Notes: generated by a model from the sequence alone, not told the origin. A DNA stretch of 64,000 nt from CAZEAP01 sp964510315 (GCA_964510315.1 CAZEAP010000003.1:62001-126000); one strand, 5' to 3'. Positions 36,134-46,208 are shown, counted from the first letter of the stretch. Translations and numbers: made by a program.

Positions 36134-36162
36134 ATTATACTCAAGAAGGGATGCGGAGACAA
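36134..36162 (-). promoter_or_regulatory. sigma-70 promoter of the kinase gene
   Basis: On the minus strand a perfect TATAAT (36134-36139) lies 17 bases from TTGTCT (36157-36162), 25 bases before the kinase ATG. The -10 is consensus and the -35 agrees at four positions. Confidence 0.6.
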
Positions 36163-36197
36163 ACCTTCCCACCCGCTCCCGCCCTCAGGCGCCCTGT

Positions 36198-36226
36198 TTG
36201 ACCCCCTCAGGCTTTTCTGCTACTTT
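36198..36226 (+). promoter_or_regulatory. possible sigma-70 promoter of the secreted protein gene
   Basis: TTGACC (36198-36203) and TACTTT (36221-36226) are separated by 17 bases, 46 bases before the ATG at 36273. It is divergent from the kinase promoter. The -10 match is moderate. Confidence 0.4.
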
Positions 36227-36272
36227 TAGCAATGGGGGTGAGCATGCTCCATAAACCCGATGGGGGTCCGCG

Positions 36273-38081
36273 ATGAAGAAGTTCTGTCTGCTCTGTCTGG
36301 CGGTCCTTGCATGGGGAGTGCCGCCCGCGCCCGCCGCGTCGAGCCCGGAGCGGCTGCCCGAGGAAGTGATGGGCCTCCTGGAGGTGAACGACCTTCGGGC
36401 CTCGGGCCCGCGCCTTCAGGAGCTGGCCGTGCGCGTGCATCCGCACCTCCTCGTACCGTCGCCGCAGGCGATCGTGCGCTCCCGATGGCTGAAGACCCAG
36501 AATGCCCGGAGCGTCGATACCTCCGAGCCCCTGCGCCTGCTGATGCTTGCGCCCCCGCTCCACCGCGAGCCGGTGCTGCTGTTCACCGCGGAGGACACTT
36601 CGCTCTACCTGGACAGTCTTCTGCCAACCATCCGAAGGATTGAAGAGAGCGACGGCCTGCACGTATTCCGCGAGGCGAACTCAAGGTTCCCGGAGCAGCG
36701 GAAGGAGGGGAGGCCGCTCTACATTGCAACGGCGGGTTCCCGCGTGGCGCTCGGCCGGGAGAAGCAAGCCGTCAGACAGGTCCTCCGGTTGCTCGGGGAG
36801 GATCGTCTGCCGGCCGAGGGGCTCTTCGAGGCGGAGGCGGGGGCTCTGCTGCGCGTGGGCAGACTGCTGGAGGACCTCCGGGAGCGCAACGAGGGCCCCC
36901 TGGAGGAGATGAAGAAAAGGCTTCAGTACCTCGGCCCACCCGGCTCGGCCCACCGAAACAGGGCCGAGATGCAGGTGGCGATGCTTGAGGAAGCCCTGGC
37001 CCAAATTGACCTCCTGACCGCCACCGCCTCCCTGCAGGAGCACGCCGTGAACGTGGTCTTCCGCGCCAGGATGGCTCCGGGCGGCGGGCTGGCGGCCTAC
37101 GCCAGGAGCGTGCCTCCGGGGAGCCCGGACCTCCGGCATCTCCTGCCCGCCGATGCCATGTTCGCCGGCGTCTGGAAGATGGGCGACCTGACGCCGCTGG
37201 TGGACTGGTATTTCGATACGCTCGGGTCCCTGCCGCGACTGTCGGAGGCCCAAAAGCACCAGATCACCGGCGCCTCCGGAGCATCCGCGCAACTGGCCGC
37301 CGTGCTGGGAGATGAGGCGTCGTTCGCCGTATCTCCGACTCCCGGAGGGGAGCTGACCGCGCGTTGGGCGGTGGAAGTGAGGGATGTGGAGCAGGCGGAC
37401 GCGGCGCTGGCAGCGGCCGCCGCGCGGCTGCCCGACATTCTGAAGATACGGCACCATCGAGGGCTGGGGCTGGAAATGACCAGTGAAGAAGCGCCCTCAT
37501 CTGATTCGGCCCCCCATATCCTGCACTGGACGTTCCGCCTGGAGGCTTCCGGGCGCCCCACGCAGAGGTCCCTGCGAGAAGCCGCCGCCATGGGCCGTGC
37601 GGCGTTCCACGCGGCCTGGGGCGAGGAACTACACGTTTTCGCCACCCGGAAGGCCGGCCACCTTTTCTTTACGGCCGGGCACGGCGCCCGGGACGAACTC
37701 CGGGAGATGGTTGCCGCACCGGCGGGCGGGGAGACGGCGGATCAAGTCCTTGCGGCGGCCGCCGAGGGCCTGCCGGACGGCGCGGTCGGCCTGAGCTACC
37801 TGCGGGTGGGGCAGATGGCCGACTGGCACTGGCGCATGCTCAATAAAGTGCTGGAGGCCGGTCCGGTCTCGATACCGCTCCCCCGACTGGAGTTCGGGAA
37901 CGGTCCGCCCGCCGCCGCGGGTACCTGGGTGGAGGAGGAAATGGTGTTGACCAGGCGGCTGCGTCTGCCTCTCGGCGCGCTGCGGGCCGTGGCGGTCGGC
38001 TTTCTGGGTGCAGCGCCGGCCGGGCGGGGGCCTCAGGAGGTACCGGCCGAGACGCCGCACCACTCGAGCTTGAACCCGTGA
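36273..38081 (+). CDS. secreted protein of unknown function (DUF3352-like)
   Basis: 602 residues with a clear signal peptide (MKKFCLLCLAVLAWGVPPAPAA). The rest alternates beta-rich blocks (PLYIATAGSRVALGREKQAV; LFFTAGHGARDELREMV) reminiscent of DUF3352-type proteins of Planctomycetes-like bacteria, which contain repeated 'is it zero' style strands. No catalytic motif is visible. It is expected outside the cytoplasmic membrane. Upstream it is divergent from the kinase; downstream the zinc transporter genes follow, but a shared function is not evident. The family suggestion is tentative. Confidence 0.55.
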   Translation: MKKFCLLCLAVLAWGVPPAPAASSPERLPEEVMGLLEVNDLRASGPRLQELAVRVHPHLLVPSPQAIVRSRWLKTQNARSVDTSEPLRLLMLAPPLHREPVLLFTAEDTSLYLDSLLPTIRRIEESDGLHVFREANSRFPEQRKEGRPLYIATAGSRVALGREKQAVRQVLRLLGEDRLPAEGLFEAEAGALLRVGRLLEDLRERNEGPLEEMKKRLQYLGPPGSAHRNRAEMQVAMLEEALAQIDLLTATASLQEHAVNVVFRARMAPGGGLAAYARSVPPGSPDLRHLLPADAMFAGVWKMGDLTPLVDWYFDTLGSLPRLSEAQKHQITGASGASAQLAAVLGDEASFAVSPTPGGELTARWAVEVRDVEQADAALAAAAARLPDILKIRHHRGLGLEMTSEEAPSSDSAPHILHWTFRLEASGRPTQRSLREAAAMGRAAFHAAWGEELHVFATRKAGHLFFTAGHGARDELREMVAAPAGGETADQVLAAAAEGLPDGAVGLSYLRVGQMADWHWRMLNKVLEAGPVSIPLPRLEFGNGPPAAAGTWVEEEMVLTRRLRLPLGALRAVAVGFLGAAPAGRGPQEVPAETPHHSSLNP

Positions 38082-38128
38082 AGCCCCCCGAGAGCGCAGG
38101 TGAGGCCCGGGACGGACTTGCAAACAAG

Positions 38129-38155
38129 TTGCATATCGGCTAAGCTCCCATGCAA
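38129..38155. promoter_or_regulatory. inverted repeat upstream of znuA, possible operator
   Basis: TTGCAT (38129-38134) and ATGCAA (38150-38155) form a perfect dyad with a 15-base gap, 50 bases before the znuA start. Zinc uptake operons are usually controlled by Zur, but this dyad does not match the Zur box I know, so the regulator is open. Confidence 0.25.
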
Positions 38156-38204
38156 TGTCAGGGTTGGCACAGTTCGCATACTCGCCGGTTCCACGGGAGA
38201 AAAG

Positions 38205-39122
38205 ATGAGAGCAACGGCCGCATGTGCGCTGATGATCCTGCTGCTCCTTTTGGCGGGCGGCTCGGGGTGCGGCAGGGAGGAACCGGCCGGTGGTGCCGCT
38301 CCCCCCGGAGAAAAGATCATGGCGTTCGTAACGATTCCTCCGCAGGCCTGCTTCGCAGAACGCGTCGGCGGAGAGCGCGTGTCGGTCAGCGTGCTGGTGA
38401 GGGCGGGACAAAGCCCCCACACCTACGACCCGTCCCCGCGCCAGATGACCGATCTTGCCGAGACCGACCTCTACTTCCTGATCGGAGTCCCCTTCGAGGA
38501 TGTGATCAAGGACCGCATTAAATCGGTCAATCCGGACATGCGCCTGGTGGACACCAGCGGGAGCATCCGGCTGCGCCACATGGAAGAGCATCTACCCGGC
38601 GAGGGCGGCCATGAGACGGAGCACGCCGGGCATGGCCGGAAGGACCCCCACGTCTGGCTCGACCCGCAGAACGCCGGAATCATGGCGCGCGAGATGGCCC
38701 GCGCACTGGTCGAACTGGATCCCGATCACCAGGCCGCCTACCAGGCCAACCTCAATGAATTTCTGGAGGAGCTCGACCGCCTGGACGCCGATATCCGGCG
38801 CCTTCTCCAGGGCGTCCAGAACCGAAAGTTCCTGGTCTTCCATCCGGCCTTCGGCTACTTCGCCGAAGCCTACGGCCTCCAGCAGGTCCCCATCCAGATA
38901 GAGGGCAAGGAGCCCAGCGCCAAGGGGCTCGCCCGACTGATTGAATTCGCCCGAAGCGAGGGCATAAAGGTGGTCTTCGTTCAGAAGCAGTTCAGCAGCG
39001 AGAGCGCCGAGGTGGTTGCCGAGGAAATCGGCGGCCGGGTGGCCCGGGTCGATCCCCTGGCCCGCGACTACCTGGAGAACATGCGCAACATGGCTGAGGC
39101 ATTCGCGGAGGCGATGCAATGA
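38205..39122 (+). CDS. znuA: zinc ABC transporter substrate-binding lipoprotein
   Basis: A 305-residue cluster A-I metal-binding protein. The ATG at 38205 follows GGGAG and gives a lipoprotein signal ending in GGSGC (C22); the box is slightly off consensus. Metal ligands are H72 (SPHTYDPSP), H149 (DPHVWLDP) and a later FHPAFGYF His, plus the Asp near VDPLARDYLENM. A His-rich loop (HMEEH...GHETEHAGHG) at 125-143 is the zinc-scavenging loop of ZnuA. The stop overlaps the znuC start (ATGA). Manganese specificity is less likely given the His loop. Confidence 0.9.
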   Translation: MRATAACALMILLLLLAGGSGCGREEPAGGAAPPGEKIMAFVTIPPQACFAERVGGERVSVSVLVRAGQSPHTYDPSPRQMTDLAETDLYFLIGVPFEDVIKDRIKSVNPDMRLVDTSGSIRLRHMEEHLPGEGGHETEHAGHGRKDPHVWLDPQNAGIMAREMARALVELDPDHQAAYQANLNEFLEELDRLDADIRRLLQGVQNRKFLVFHPAFGYFAEAYGLQQVPIQIEGKEPSAKGLARLIEFARSEGIKVVFVQKQFSSESAEVVAEEIGGRVARVDPLARDYLENMRNMAEAFAEAMQ

Positions 39123-39859
39123 GCCGGGGCGCAAACGCGGTGAAAATGACAGGGGTGAACTTCCGGTACGACGGCCCTCTGGTGCTGGGGGATGTGGACC
39201 TGACGGTTCCCAGGCTGGATTTCCTGGGCATAATCGGCCCCAACGGCGGCGGCAAGACCACACTGCTGAAGCTGGTGCTCGGCCTTGTTCAGCCGAGCGA
39301 GGGGCGGGTGGAAGTCTTCGGGGAACCTCCCCGCCGCGTCACCAAGCAAATGGGCTACGTCCCCCAGGCGCCCGAACTCGACCCGGACTTCCCGGTCAGC
39401 GTGGAGGAGGTGGTCCTGATGGGAAGGCTCGGGAATTCGCGCCCGGCCGGCGGCTACCGCTCTGAAGACCGCGAACTTGCCCGGCAGGCCATGGAAGAGG
39501 TCGACATCCTTCCCCTCCGCCACCGACAGTTCGGGAAGCTCTCCGGCGGACAACAGCGACGGGCCCTTATCGCCCGCGCCCTGGCCACCGACCCGGACCT
39601 GCTGCTGCTGGACGAACCCACCGCGGGAGTGGACCATCGGGTAGAGCACGAGATCTATTCCCTGCTGGACGAGCTGAACGAGGAGATGACCATCCTGCTG
39701 GTCTCCCACGACGTGGGCTGCGTAACCGAGCACGTCAACCGCGTGGCCTGTGTTCACGAGAGGGTTTTCGTGCACAAAACCGAAGAGCTGACCGGGGAGA
39801 TCATCGAGGCGATCTATCGCGGCCCGGCGCGAATGGTCGAGCATCACCCCGAGGGCTGA
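39119..39859 (+). CDS. znuC: zinc ABC transporter ATP-binding protein
   Basis: A 246-residue ABC ATPase. Walker A is GPNGGGKTTLL near 40-50, the signature is LSGGQQRRALIARAL and Walker B is LLLLDEPTAGVD, followed by the H-loop VSHDVG. It energises ZnuB for zinc import. It overlaps znuA by four bases and precedes znuB by 15 bases. Confidence 0.93.
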   Translation: MSRGANAVKMTGVNFRYDGPLVLGDVDLTVPRLDFLGIIGPNGGGKTTLLKLVLGLVQPSEGRVEVFGEPPRRVTKQMGYVPQAPELDPDFPVSVEEVVLMGRLGNSRPAGGYRSEDRELARQAMEEVDILPLRHRQFGKLSGGQQRRALIARALATDPDLLLLDEPTAGVDHRVEHEIYSLLDELNEEMTILLVSHDVGCVTEHVNRVACVHERVFVHKTEELTGEIIEAIYRGPARMVEHHPEG

Positions 39860-39874
39860 GCCGGAGGATCGGAC

Positions 39875-40726
39875 GTGGTCGATTTCGTCGATGCACTCTT
39901 CACCCACGCCTTCATGCAGCACGCCGTCATCGTGGGCCTGCTGGCCAGCGTGGCCTGCGCCGTTATCGGCAGCTACGTGGTGGTCAAACGGATAACCTTC
40001 ATCAGCGGCGGCATCGCCCACACCGTGCTGGGCGGTATGGGTGTGGCCTACTTTCTGGGCCAGGCGCCCCTCCTGGGAGCGCTCCTTGCCGCCCTGGTCG
40101 CCGCCGTGCTCATCGGCATCGTCAGCCTGCGCGCCCGCCAGCACGAGGACACTCTCATCGGCGCCCTCTGGGCGATGGGTATGGCCATCGGCATCCTGTT
40201 CATGTACAAAACCCCGGGCTATCAGGTCGACCTGATGAGCTATCTTTTCGGCAACATCCTGCTGGTGACACGGGGGGATGTCTACCTGATCGCCGGGCTC
40301 GACGCCGGCATCCTCCTGGCAGTGCTGTTGTTCTACAAACAATTCCTCAGCATCTCATTCGACGAGGAGTTCGCGCGCATACAGGGCGTAAACGTCGAAG
40401 GTTTCTATCTCCTTCTGCTCTGCCTGATCGCACTGACTGTGGTGATACTGGTGCAGGTCGTGGGCATCATTCTGGTGATCGCGCTGCTGACGCTGCCGGC
40501 GGCCACCGCCTCCCACTACTCGGCAAGCCTCAAACGCATGATGATCATCGCCCTGGCGGTTGGCGCGGTGTGTACGCTGGGTGGCCTGGCGGTCTCCTAC
40601 CCTTACGACCTGCCGGCGGGAGCAGTGATCGTCCTCATCGCGGGGACCGTCTACCTGGGCTCCACCGCGTTCGCACGGCTCGTGCTGCGCGGCATATCCT
40701 CGGCCCGGCAAAGCAAAAAGGACTGA
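39875..40726 (+). CDS. znuB: zinc ABC transporter permease
   Basis: A 283-residue ABC-3 family permease with about eight membrane segments. It starts with GTG at 39875, preceded by GGAGGA. Family markers are SYVVVKRITFISGGIAHTVLGG near the N-terminus and the VVGIILVIALLTLPAATA helix. It is the last gene of the znuACB operon and forms the membrane channel. Confidence 0.92.
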   Translation: MVDFVDALFTHAFMQHAVIVGLLASVACAVIGSYVVVKRITFISGGIAHTVLGGMGVAYFLGQAPLLGALLAALVAAVLIGIVSLRARQHEDTLIGALWAMGMAIGILFMYKTPGYQVDLMSYLFGNILLVTRGDVYLIAGLDAGILLAVLLFYKQFLSISFDEEFARIQGVNVEGFYLLLLCLIALTVVILVQVVGIILVIALLTLPAATASHYSASLKRMMIIALAVGAVCTLGGLAVSYPYDLPAGAVIVLIAGTVYLGSTAFARLVLRGISSARQSKKD

Positions 40727-40773
40727 AGGTCTGCCGCTGAGGCCTGTGCCTACAGACGGAAAGGACGCCGATC

Positions 40774-41439
40774 ATGTTCGAAGAAGACATCATCAAGACC
40801 TCCGCCGGACCGCTGAAGATAACCTTCGTCGGTCATGGCACGCTGATGTTCACGTTCGGGGAGAAAGTCATCCACGTGGACCCGGTCTCCCGCGAGGCCG
40901 ACTACGCGGAGATGCCGGAAGGGGACCTGGTCCTGATCACCCACGGACACGGCGACCACCTCGACCCCGAAGCCATTGAGAAAGTGCGTGCGGAGAAGAC
41001 CGACGTGGTCCTGCCTCCTGGCTCCGCCGACGCCGTCGAGGGGACAATCGTGATGGAAAACGGCGACGTGTGCACCGTTCAGGGGCTGAAGATCGAGGCC
41101 GTGCCCGCCTACAACATCGTGCACAAACGCGACTCCGGCGAACCGTTCCACCCCCGCGGCGAGGGTAACGGGTACATCATCACGTTCGGTGAGGAGCGGG
41201 TTCTCGTTGCGGGCGACACGGAGAACACACCGGAGCTGAAGGCCCTTGCCGATATAGATATAGCTTTCCTGCCGATGAATCTCCCCTACACCATGACGCC
41301 GCAGATGGCCGCCGACGCGGCGAAGGCGATACGCCCGAAGATCCTGTATCCGTATCACTACGGCACCACCGACACCTCGGAGCTGACCGACCTCCTGGCC
41401 GAGGAAGACATACAGGTTCGCATCCGCCCAATGCAGTAA
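40774..41439 (+). CDS. MBL-fold metal-dependent hydrolase (UPF0173-like)
   Basis: A 221-residue metallo-beta-lactamase-fold protein. The metal motif is THGHGDHLD near 57-65; a second Asp lies in VAGDTENTPE and a late His in YPYHYGTTD. Family members are uncharacterised hydrolases close to UlaG/UPF0173. It follows znuB by 47 bases and may share its transcript; a zinc enzyme next to zinc uptake is plausible but not proof of a link. Confidence 0.8.
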   Translation: MFEEDIIKTSAGPLKITFVGHGTLMFTFGEKVIHVDPVSREADYAEMPEGDLVLITHGHGDHLDPEAIEKVRAEKTDVVLPPGSADAVEGTIVMENGDVCTVQGLKIEAVPAYNIVHKRDSGEPFHPRGEGNGYIITFGEERVLVAGDTENTPELKALADIDIAFLPMNLPYTMTPQMAADAAKAIRPKILYPYHYGTTDTSELTDLLAEEDIQVRIRPMQ

Positions 41440-41689
41440 ACCGCGACGCACCAGCGAAGCCGCGAAGGCAATCCAAGGCCCCCGGGGGTCTGAAGTGAAC
41501 GACTACGTCGCCGGTGAACGGCGGCGGCCCGCTCCAGGAGCGTTGCGGTGCCGGCATGGGTCGCCTACAATGGCCGCTCTGTGGGGAGCCGCACGAGGCC
41601 GACTCCGGGGGTGATTGCGTCGGTCCGCACGCGCGGTTCTCCGTCTTTCGGAAAGGCCGGGTTCCCAGCCCTCGTAAGCTGACGCGACC
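41440..41689. other. intergenic region upstream of the DUF1614-like gene
   Basis: No gene or clear promoter is seen in these 250 bases. It begins with GCGACGCACCAGCGAAGCCGC, another low-information spacer phrase. Confidence 0.35.
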
Positions 41690-42382
41690 ATGACAGCTCA
41701 ACGCCGAACGCCGCTGCACATCCCGCTGATACTGCCCTTGTGGCTGCTGTTTTTCGCGTTTGGGGGTGTTGTCTTTCTGCTGGTCGCCCTCCACGTTCTC
41801 ACGCTGGGGTTTGCGAAGCTGGGCCTCACCGGCGACCAGGTTTTCCTCATCCTTGCCGGCAGTTTCTTCGGCAGCATGATCAACATCCCGATCAAACGCT
41901 TCGAGGACGAGGAGGCCGAACAGGGGCGGGTGGTCACGTTCTTCGGCATGCGCTACGTGCTGCGGCCGCGGCGCAACAAGACGGTGCTGGCCGTCAACGT
42001 CGGCGGATGCCTGGTCCCCGTCGGGGTGTCTCTGTACGTGCTGCTGAAGATGCCCACCCTGCTGCCGGCGGCCGCCATCTGCGTGGCGGTCTGCGCGGCG
42101 GCCACCTGGCGCATCTCGCGGGTGGTGCCGGGCGCCGGCGTGGCCGTCCCCTGGTTCACGCCGCCGTTGATCAGCGCCCTTTTGGCCATCTTTCTGGCGC
42201 CGGAGGGCATGGCTGCGCCGGTCGCTTACGTTACCGGTTCGCTGGGAACGCTCGTCGGCGCCGACATCCTGAACCTCCACAAGATCAAGGACCTCGGCGC
42301 GCCGGTAGCCAGCATCGGGGGAGCGGGCACATGGGACGGCATATTTCTCTCGGGCCTTCTGGCCTCCGTCCTCGCCTTCTAA
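41690..42382 (+). CDS. DUF1614-like integral membrane protein
   Basis: 230 residues with about seven membrane segments. SFFGSMINIPI in the second helix and ASIGGAGTWDGIFLSGLLA near the C-terminus are the conserved blocks of DUF1614 proteins, which have no known function. The ribosome-binding site is weak. It is convergent with the giant repeat protein gene, 12 bases between stops. Confidence 0.7.
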   Translation: MTAQRRTPLHIPLILPLWLLFFAFGGVVFLLVALHVLTLGFAKLGLTGDQVFLILAGSFFGSMINIPIKRFEDEEAEQGRVVTFFGMRYVLRPRRNKTVLAVNVGGCLVPVGVSLYVLLKMPTLLPAAAICVAVCAAATWRISRVVPGAGVAVPWFTPPLISALLAIFLAPEGMAAPVAYVTGSLGTLVGADILNLHKIKDLGAPVASIGGAGTWDGIFLSGLLASVLAF

Positions 42383-42394
42383 GGCTCCCCTTCC

Positions 42395-45300
42395 TCAGGC
42401 CTTTTCGGCGGCGTAGAACTCGCGGAACTTACTTACCGCGGACGAGATTCCGAAGATTACCAGGCAGGCGCCCGCCGCTATCATGGCGGCGACCAGGAAC
42501 TGTCCGTAGTCCCCTTCCGTAACCACCCGCACCCCGGCGAGAACGCCGAAAGCCGCCACCAGCACGGCGAGTCGGTTCCCCACGGAGAAACCGCTGAAAT
42601 GCCAGAAGCCGACACAGACCACGCCAATGGCCAGAACGACCGCGGCCAGCAACAGGCGCCTGGCCGGCCGGTCGATGCACAGGGCGCGAACCGTCGCCGG
42701 CTGCCGCGGGTTGAGGATGAGGCCCTGGAAGTAGAACCGCTCCGGCAGTTGGGGCTTCTCCGCGGCTAAGGTCGAGGCCGGTCGGCCCCCTCCCTTCCCC
42801 GCCGTTCTGGCCTGCAGGACCGCCACGTTGGACGCTTGCTGCTGGTCTTCGACCTGGCGGGCGGCCCGAGCGGAGAGCGCACCGCGCCCCGACTTCCGAG
42901 CACTCGGCGACAGCTTGTGAATGGCCCCCTCGAACTGGTGGGAACCCGACAGACGCTCCAGGTTTCCCTCTGAGGAGACCACCCGGTAGCCCCGTGGAAG
43001 CTGGAGGATCCAGCCCAGCCGAAGGACGCGAACGCCTTCGAGGGAGGGCAGCTGGAGGCGAACCGCCGCGGTGTGCCCGAGCGGTTGGCCCCCCGGCTCC
43101 TCCCACTGCAGCTCCACCCGCACCGGACCCTGAACGCCCTGAGCCTGAGCGATGGGGATCTTGGTGATACTTCCGGCGTCCGTCTCGTCGGTCAGAGGCC
43201 GGACGCGGCGACCGTTGACCAGCGCGTGCCAGAGCTGCGCGCGCTCCGGAAGGTCGATCTCCAGAAACGACTGATACCGGCTGCGGACATCGGCGAGGAA
43301 GCTGGTGATGCGGCCGCCCTCCTCGGTGACGGTCGTGTCCAGCTTGCAGGTTTCCAGCACGGCGGTCACCACGTCCGCCTCCTCATGCCGCACCGCCGAG
43401 AGCATTAGCCGCCAGGGATGGCCGAGGTAGCGGAAGGCGAACAGGATGGGCACGGTCTTCCGGCCGATCTGCCGGGCCACGGAGTCGGGCAGCCTGCGGA
43501 ACTTCACCGGGATCTCCTCCTCGTCCACCGGGGTCAGGTTAATCAGCTCCCCGGGGATGGGCGAGAGTTCCAGGCTCGGATCGCCGGTTACCGCCAGGTA
43601 GCCGATCTCGCGCTCAACCTCCGGCATCTCGGGCGCGACTTTGGGTCCGGAGAACTCCCGGCGCGTCTCCTTCGGTGCCAGCTCCGCGGTGTACTCGAAG
43701 ATAAGCTGGTAGGAACCTGTCACCTCGCTCTGCAACTCAACGCGCCAGAGCTGACCGGTCCCCTCCAGTGCGGCCTCCTCCTCGACCTTCTCCTGGATCT
43801 TGATGTTCTTGCCGCGAATGTTCGGCTCCGTGATGCCCTCGGGCAGCCGCACGCGGAATTCCTTGACCCCCGCATACTGGATGCGGAAGTCGATCGTCGA
43901 GGCGCCGACCAGGTAGTCCTCTCCGAAGCGGATGTAATTGAAGGTCTGGGCCTGGATCTTCGGCGAGATGCTGGTCACCTCCAGGTTCAGATTCCACGGC
44001 GAGCGAATCACGCGGAAGGCCAGCTTCGGGTGATCGGAGCGCTGCAGCAGGGAGGGAGCCACCTCCTGCACGTCGACGTCGTGCAAGCCGGCGGCCGCGT
44101 CCAGGCGCTTCAGGCGGATGCTTTCGCCGGTTCCCACGACCACGTAGCCCCGTTCCTGCTCGGTATCGAGGGCATAGACGGCCGGCAGGGCCAGCCGGTC
44201 CGTCTGTCCCGGTTCGGGCAGCTCCCGGCTCAGCAGCGTCTCGCTCTCCAGTTGGACGCTCACCGCGTCGGTGGTCTTCTCGGTCAACTGAACGGTCAGC
44301 GTCTCGGTCTCCGGCTCGTAGGTGTAATCCTCCACGGCCGGTCCGGAGACCGCCAGGCTGCCCCTCAGTTCGGAGGGCAGGTGGAGTCGGAGCTGGAAAA
44401 CGCCGGCCTTCTTGATGCGGTAGTTCAGCACCGACCGGTAGCGCAGGTTCTTGCCGGTTATCTCGATGAAGTGCAGCGGTTCGACCTTGAGCTGGGGCCG
44501 GATGTGGCTGACGCTCAGTTGCAGCTCATAGGGAAAGCTCAGATACCGGAAAGCCAGCGCCGGTTGCGGGGCCCTCTGCTCGGCAATCATCTGCTGGACC
44601 GGCTTCAGCGATTTAAGCTCATCGACGTCGATCTGGCTTATGCCGGTCAGCTCCCGCGTCTCGACGGCTATGCCGGAATCGGCCGCGACCGCTATCGTGC
44701 CCCACTGGCGCTCCACGCCGAGCAGTTCCAGCGGAGGGACGACGGCCCGTTCCGGCTCCTCCACCTCGGTGTGGGTCTGCACGCCCAGGCGGTAGGTGCC
44801 TTCGGCCTTCGAGCGCAGGTCCACCGTCAACACGCCGGTTTCGGCGTCGAGGCTCTGGTTGTTGATGTTCTCTCCGTCCAGGGCGACCAGCTTCATTCCG
44901 GGCGCCAGCTTCAACTTGAGCCGGAACAGTCCGGCGTGCCGGATCTCGTACTGCACGTCCCAGTACTGGCGCAGCCGTCCGACGGAGGCGACGGTCAGAC
45001 AAGAGACCTCCGCGTAAACCTTCGGCTCGACGGTGGAGAGGCGCAGCTTCGCCGAATAGGGTCGGCTCAGGTAGCGCAGAGCCAGGGCCGGTCGCTGTTG
45101 CTCGGGCGTCTCGACGGACGCCATCTGCGCCAGGTCCATCTGCTCGAGGTTCTCCCGTTCCAGGAGTTCGACCTGGAGGCCTTTTTCCAGTGCGACCAGG
45201 ATGTTGCCTTTCTGGCGCGCGACGCCGCGGACGGCGATGTCGGGAACTTCCAGCGTCAGCGGCACCGGCCCCAGCGTCTTCTCCAGCACCAGCTCCACCT

Positions 45301-46138
45301 GAGTGATCCGGGCGGTGGGGTCGTCCAGTTGCAGCGTCAATTCCCGCGTCTCGGCCTCCCCCTCGGCGGTTTCCCACGACTCCACGTTCGGCCCCCGCAC
45401 GCTGAGGAGGGAATAGCCCACCGGCAGCCGGACCGTCACGGCCGGCATCCTCCCCTGCAGCAGGCTGTAGTCGAGCTGCGCCTCCACCCTGACCAGACCG
45501 CCGGAGAGGCCGAGCAGCGTGCGCAGCCTGGCGAAGGCAATGGTCTCCACCGGTTTGGCCTCGGGCGCAGGTTCCCACCTCACCACCAGATCTTCGGCAC
45601 CGGCGCCGTGTACCCGGATCACGGTTCGGCCGTCGCCCGTCTGCTCCTGGACCGGCAGTTCCGGCTCCACCGTGACGTCCAGGCGCTCATCGGGCAAAGT
45701 TACCTCGTAGAGTGCACTCAGCGCGGGAAGCCCGGGCAGGCGGGCCCCCCTCACTTCCTCTTTGCGGCTGATCGGCGAGGCAAACTCCATGTCCACGTGA
45801 AAGGTGTGCCGGCCGCTCAGCAGCACGCCGACCCGGCCGCCGGAGCGCATGAGAACGGGTTCCTTCCTGAAGAGTCCGCCGTCACGGGCAGTGGCGGAGA
45901 CCACCGCCACGTCGCCCGAGACCAGGGGCACGAACGTTGCGCCGTCCTCCAGGTGCCGTACCTGCGCCTTGAGCGTCCCGCGCATGGCGCCGGCCTCCGG
46001 CTCGGCAACGCAGCTCACCTGCTCGATGACGTAGCGCGTCGGCTGGTCTTCCTCCTCCGCTTCATCGGAGCCCGCCGCGGGAGCGACGGCAAGCAGCGCA
46101 CAAAGGAGCGCCGGCAACAGCATCTTCAGTCCGTGCAT
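42395..46138 (-). CDS. giant secreted repeat protein with C-terminal membrane segments
   Basis: 1,247 residues. I chose the ATG at 46138 (MHGLKMLLPALLCALLAVAPAAG) because GAGGAG lies just upstream and a signal peptide follows. After an N-terminal beta domain, a unit of about 177 residues recurs four times, starting near residues 349, 526, 703 and 899 with ALALRYLSRPY, ALAFRYLSFPY, KLAFRVIRSPW and FAFRYLGHPW. The pattern (L/F-A-F-R-Y-x3-P-W/Y) is shared with the upstream neighbour. The last 90 residues form about four membrane helices. No enzyme motif is seen. A scaffold, envelope or adhesion role is possible but unproved. Confidence 0.6.
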   Translation of the reverse strand: MHGLKMLLPALLCALLAVAPAAGSDEAEEEDQPTRYVIEQVSCVAEPEAGAMRGTLKAQVRHLEDGATFVPLVSGDVAVVSATARDGGLFRKEPVLMRSGGRVGVLLSGRHTFHVDMEFASPISRKEEVRGARLPGLPALSALYEVTLPDERLDVTVEPELPVQEQTGDGRTVIRVHGAGAEDLVVRWEPAPEAKPVETIAFARLRTLLGLSGGLVRVEAQLDYSLLQGRMPAVTVRLPVGYSLLSVRGPNVESWETAEGEAETRELTLQLDDPTARITQVELVLEKTLGPVPLTLEVPDIAVRGVARQKGNILVALEKGLQVELLERENLEQMDLAQMASVETPEQQRPALALRYLSRPYSAKLRLSTVEPKVYAEVSCLTVASVGRLRQYWDVQYEIRHAGLFRLKLKLAPGMKLVALDGENINNQSLDAETGVLTVDLRSKAEGTYRLGVQTHTEVEEPERAVVPPLELLGVERQWGTIAVAADSGIAVETRELTGISQIDVDELKSLKPVQQMIAEQRAPQPALAFRYLSFPYELQLSVSHIRPQLKVEPLHFIEITGKNLRYRSVLNYRIKKAGVFQLRLHLPSELRGSLAVSGPAVEDYTYEPETETLTVQLTEKTTDAVSVQLESETLLSRELPEPGQTDRLALPAVYALDTEQERGYVVVGTGESIRLKRLDAAAGLHDVDVQEVAPSLLQRSDHPKLAFRVIRSPWNLNLEVTSISPKIQAQTFNYIRFGEDYLVGASTIDFRIQYAGVKEFRVRLPEGITEPNIRGKNIKIQEKVEEEAALEGTGQLWRVELQSEVTGSYQLIFEYTAELAPKETRREFSGPKVAPEMPEVEREIGYLAVTGDPSLELSPIPGELINLTPVDEEEIPVKFRRLPDSVARQIGRKTVPILFAFRYLGHPWRLMLSAVRHEEADVVTAVLETCKLDTTVTEEGGRITSFLADVRSRYQSFLEIDLPERAQLWHALVNGRRVRPLTDETDAGSITKIPIAQAQGVQGPVRVELQWEEPGGQPLGHTAAVRLQLPSLEGVRVLRLGWILQLPRGYRVVSSEGNLERLSGSHQFEGAIHKLSPSARKSGRGALSARAARQVEDQQQASNVAVLQARTAGKGGGRPASTLAAEKPQLPERFYFQGLILNPRQPATVRALCIDRPARRLLLAAVVLAIGVVCVGFWHFSGFSVGNRLAVLVAAFGVLAGVRVVTEGDYGQFLVAAMIAAGACLVIFGISSAVSKFREFYAAEKA

Positions 46139-46208
46139 GGTCCCCACTCCTCGCGTTGTAGTCTTTCCAATGCTTCCGCGCGGTGTATCCTGTCGGTCTG
46201 TGACTCTA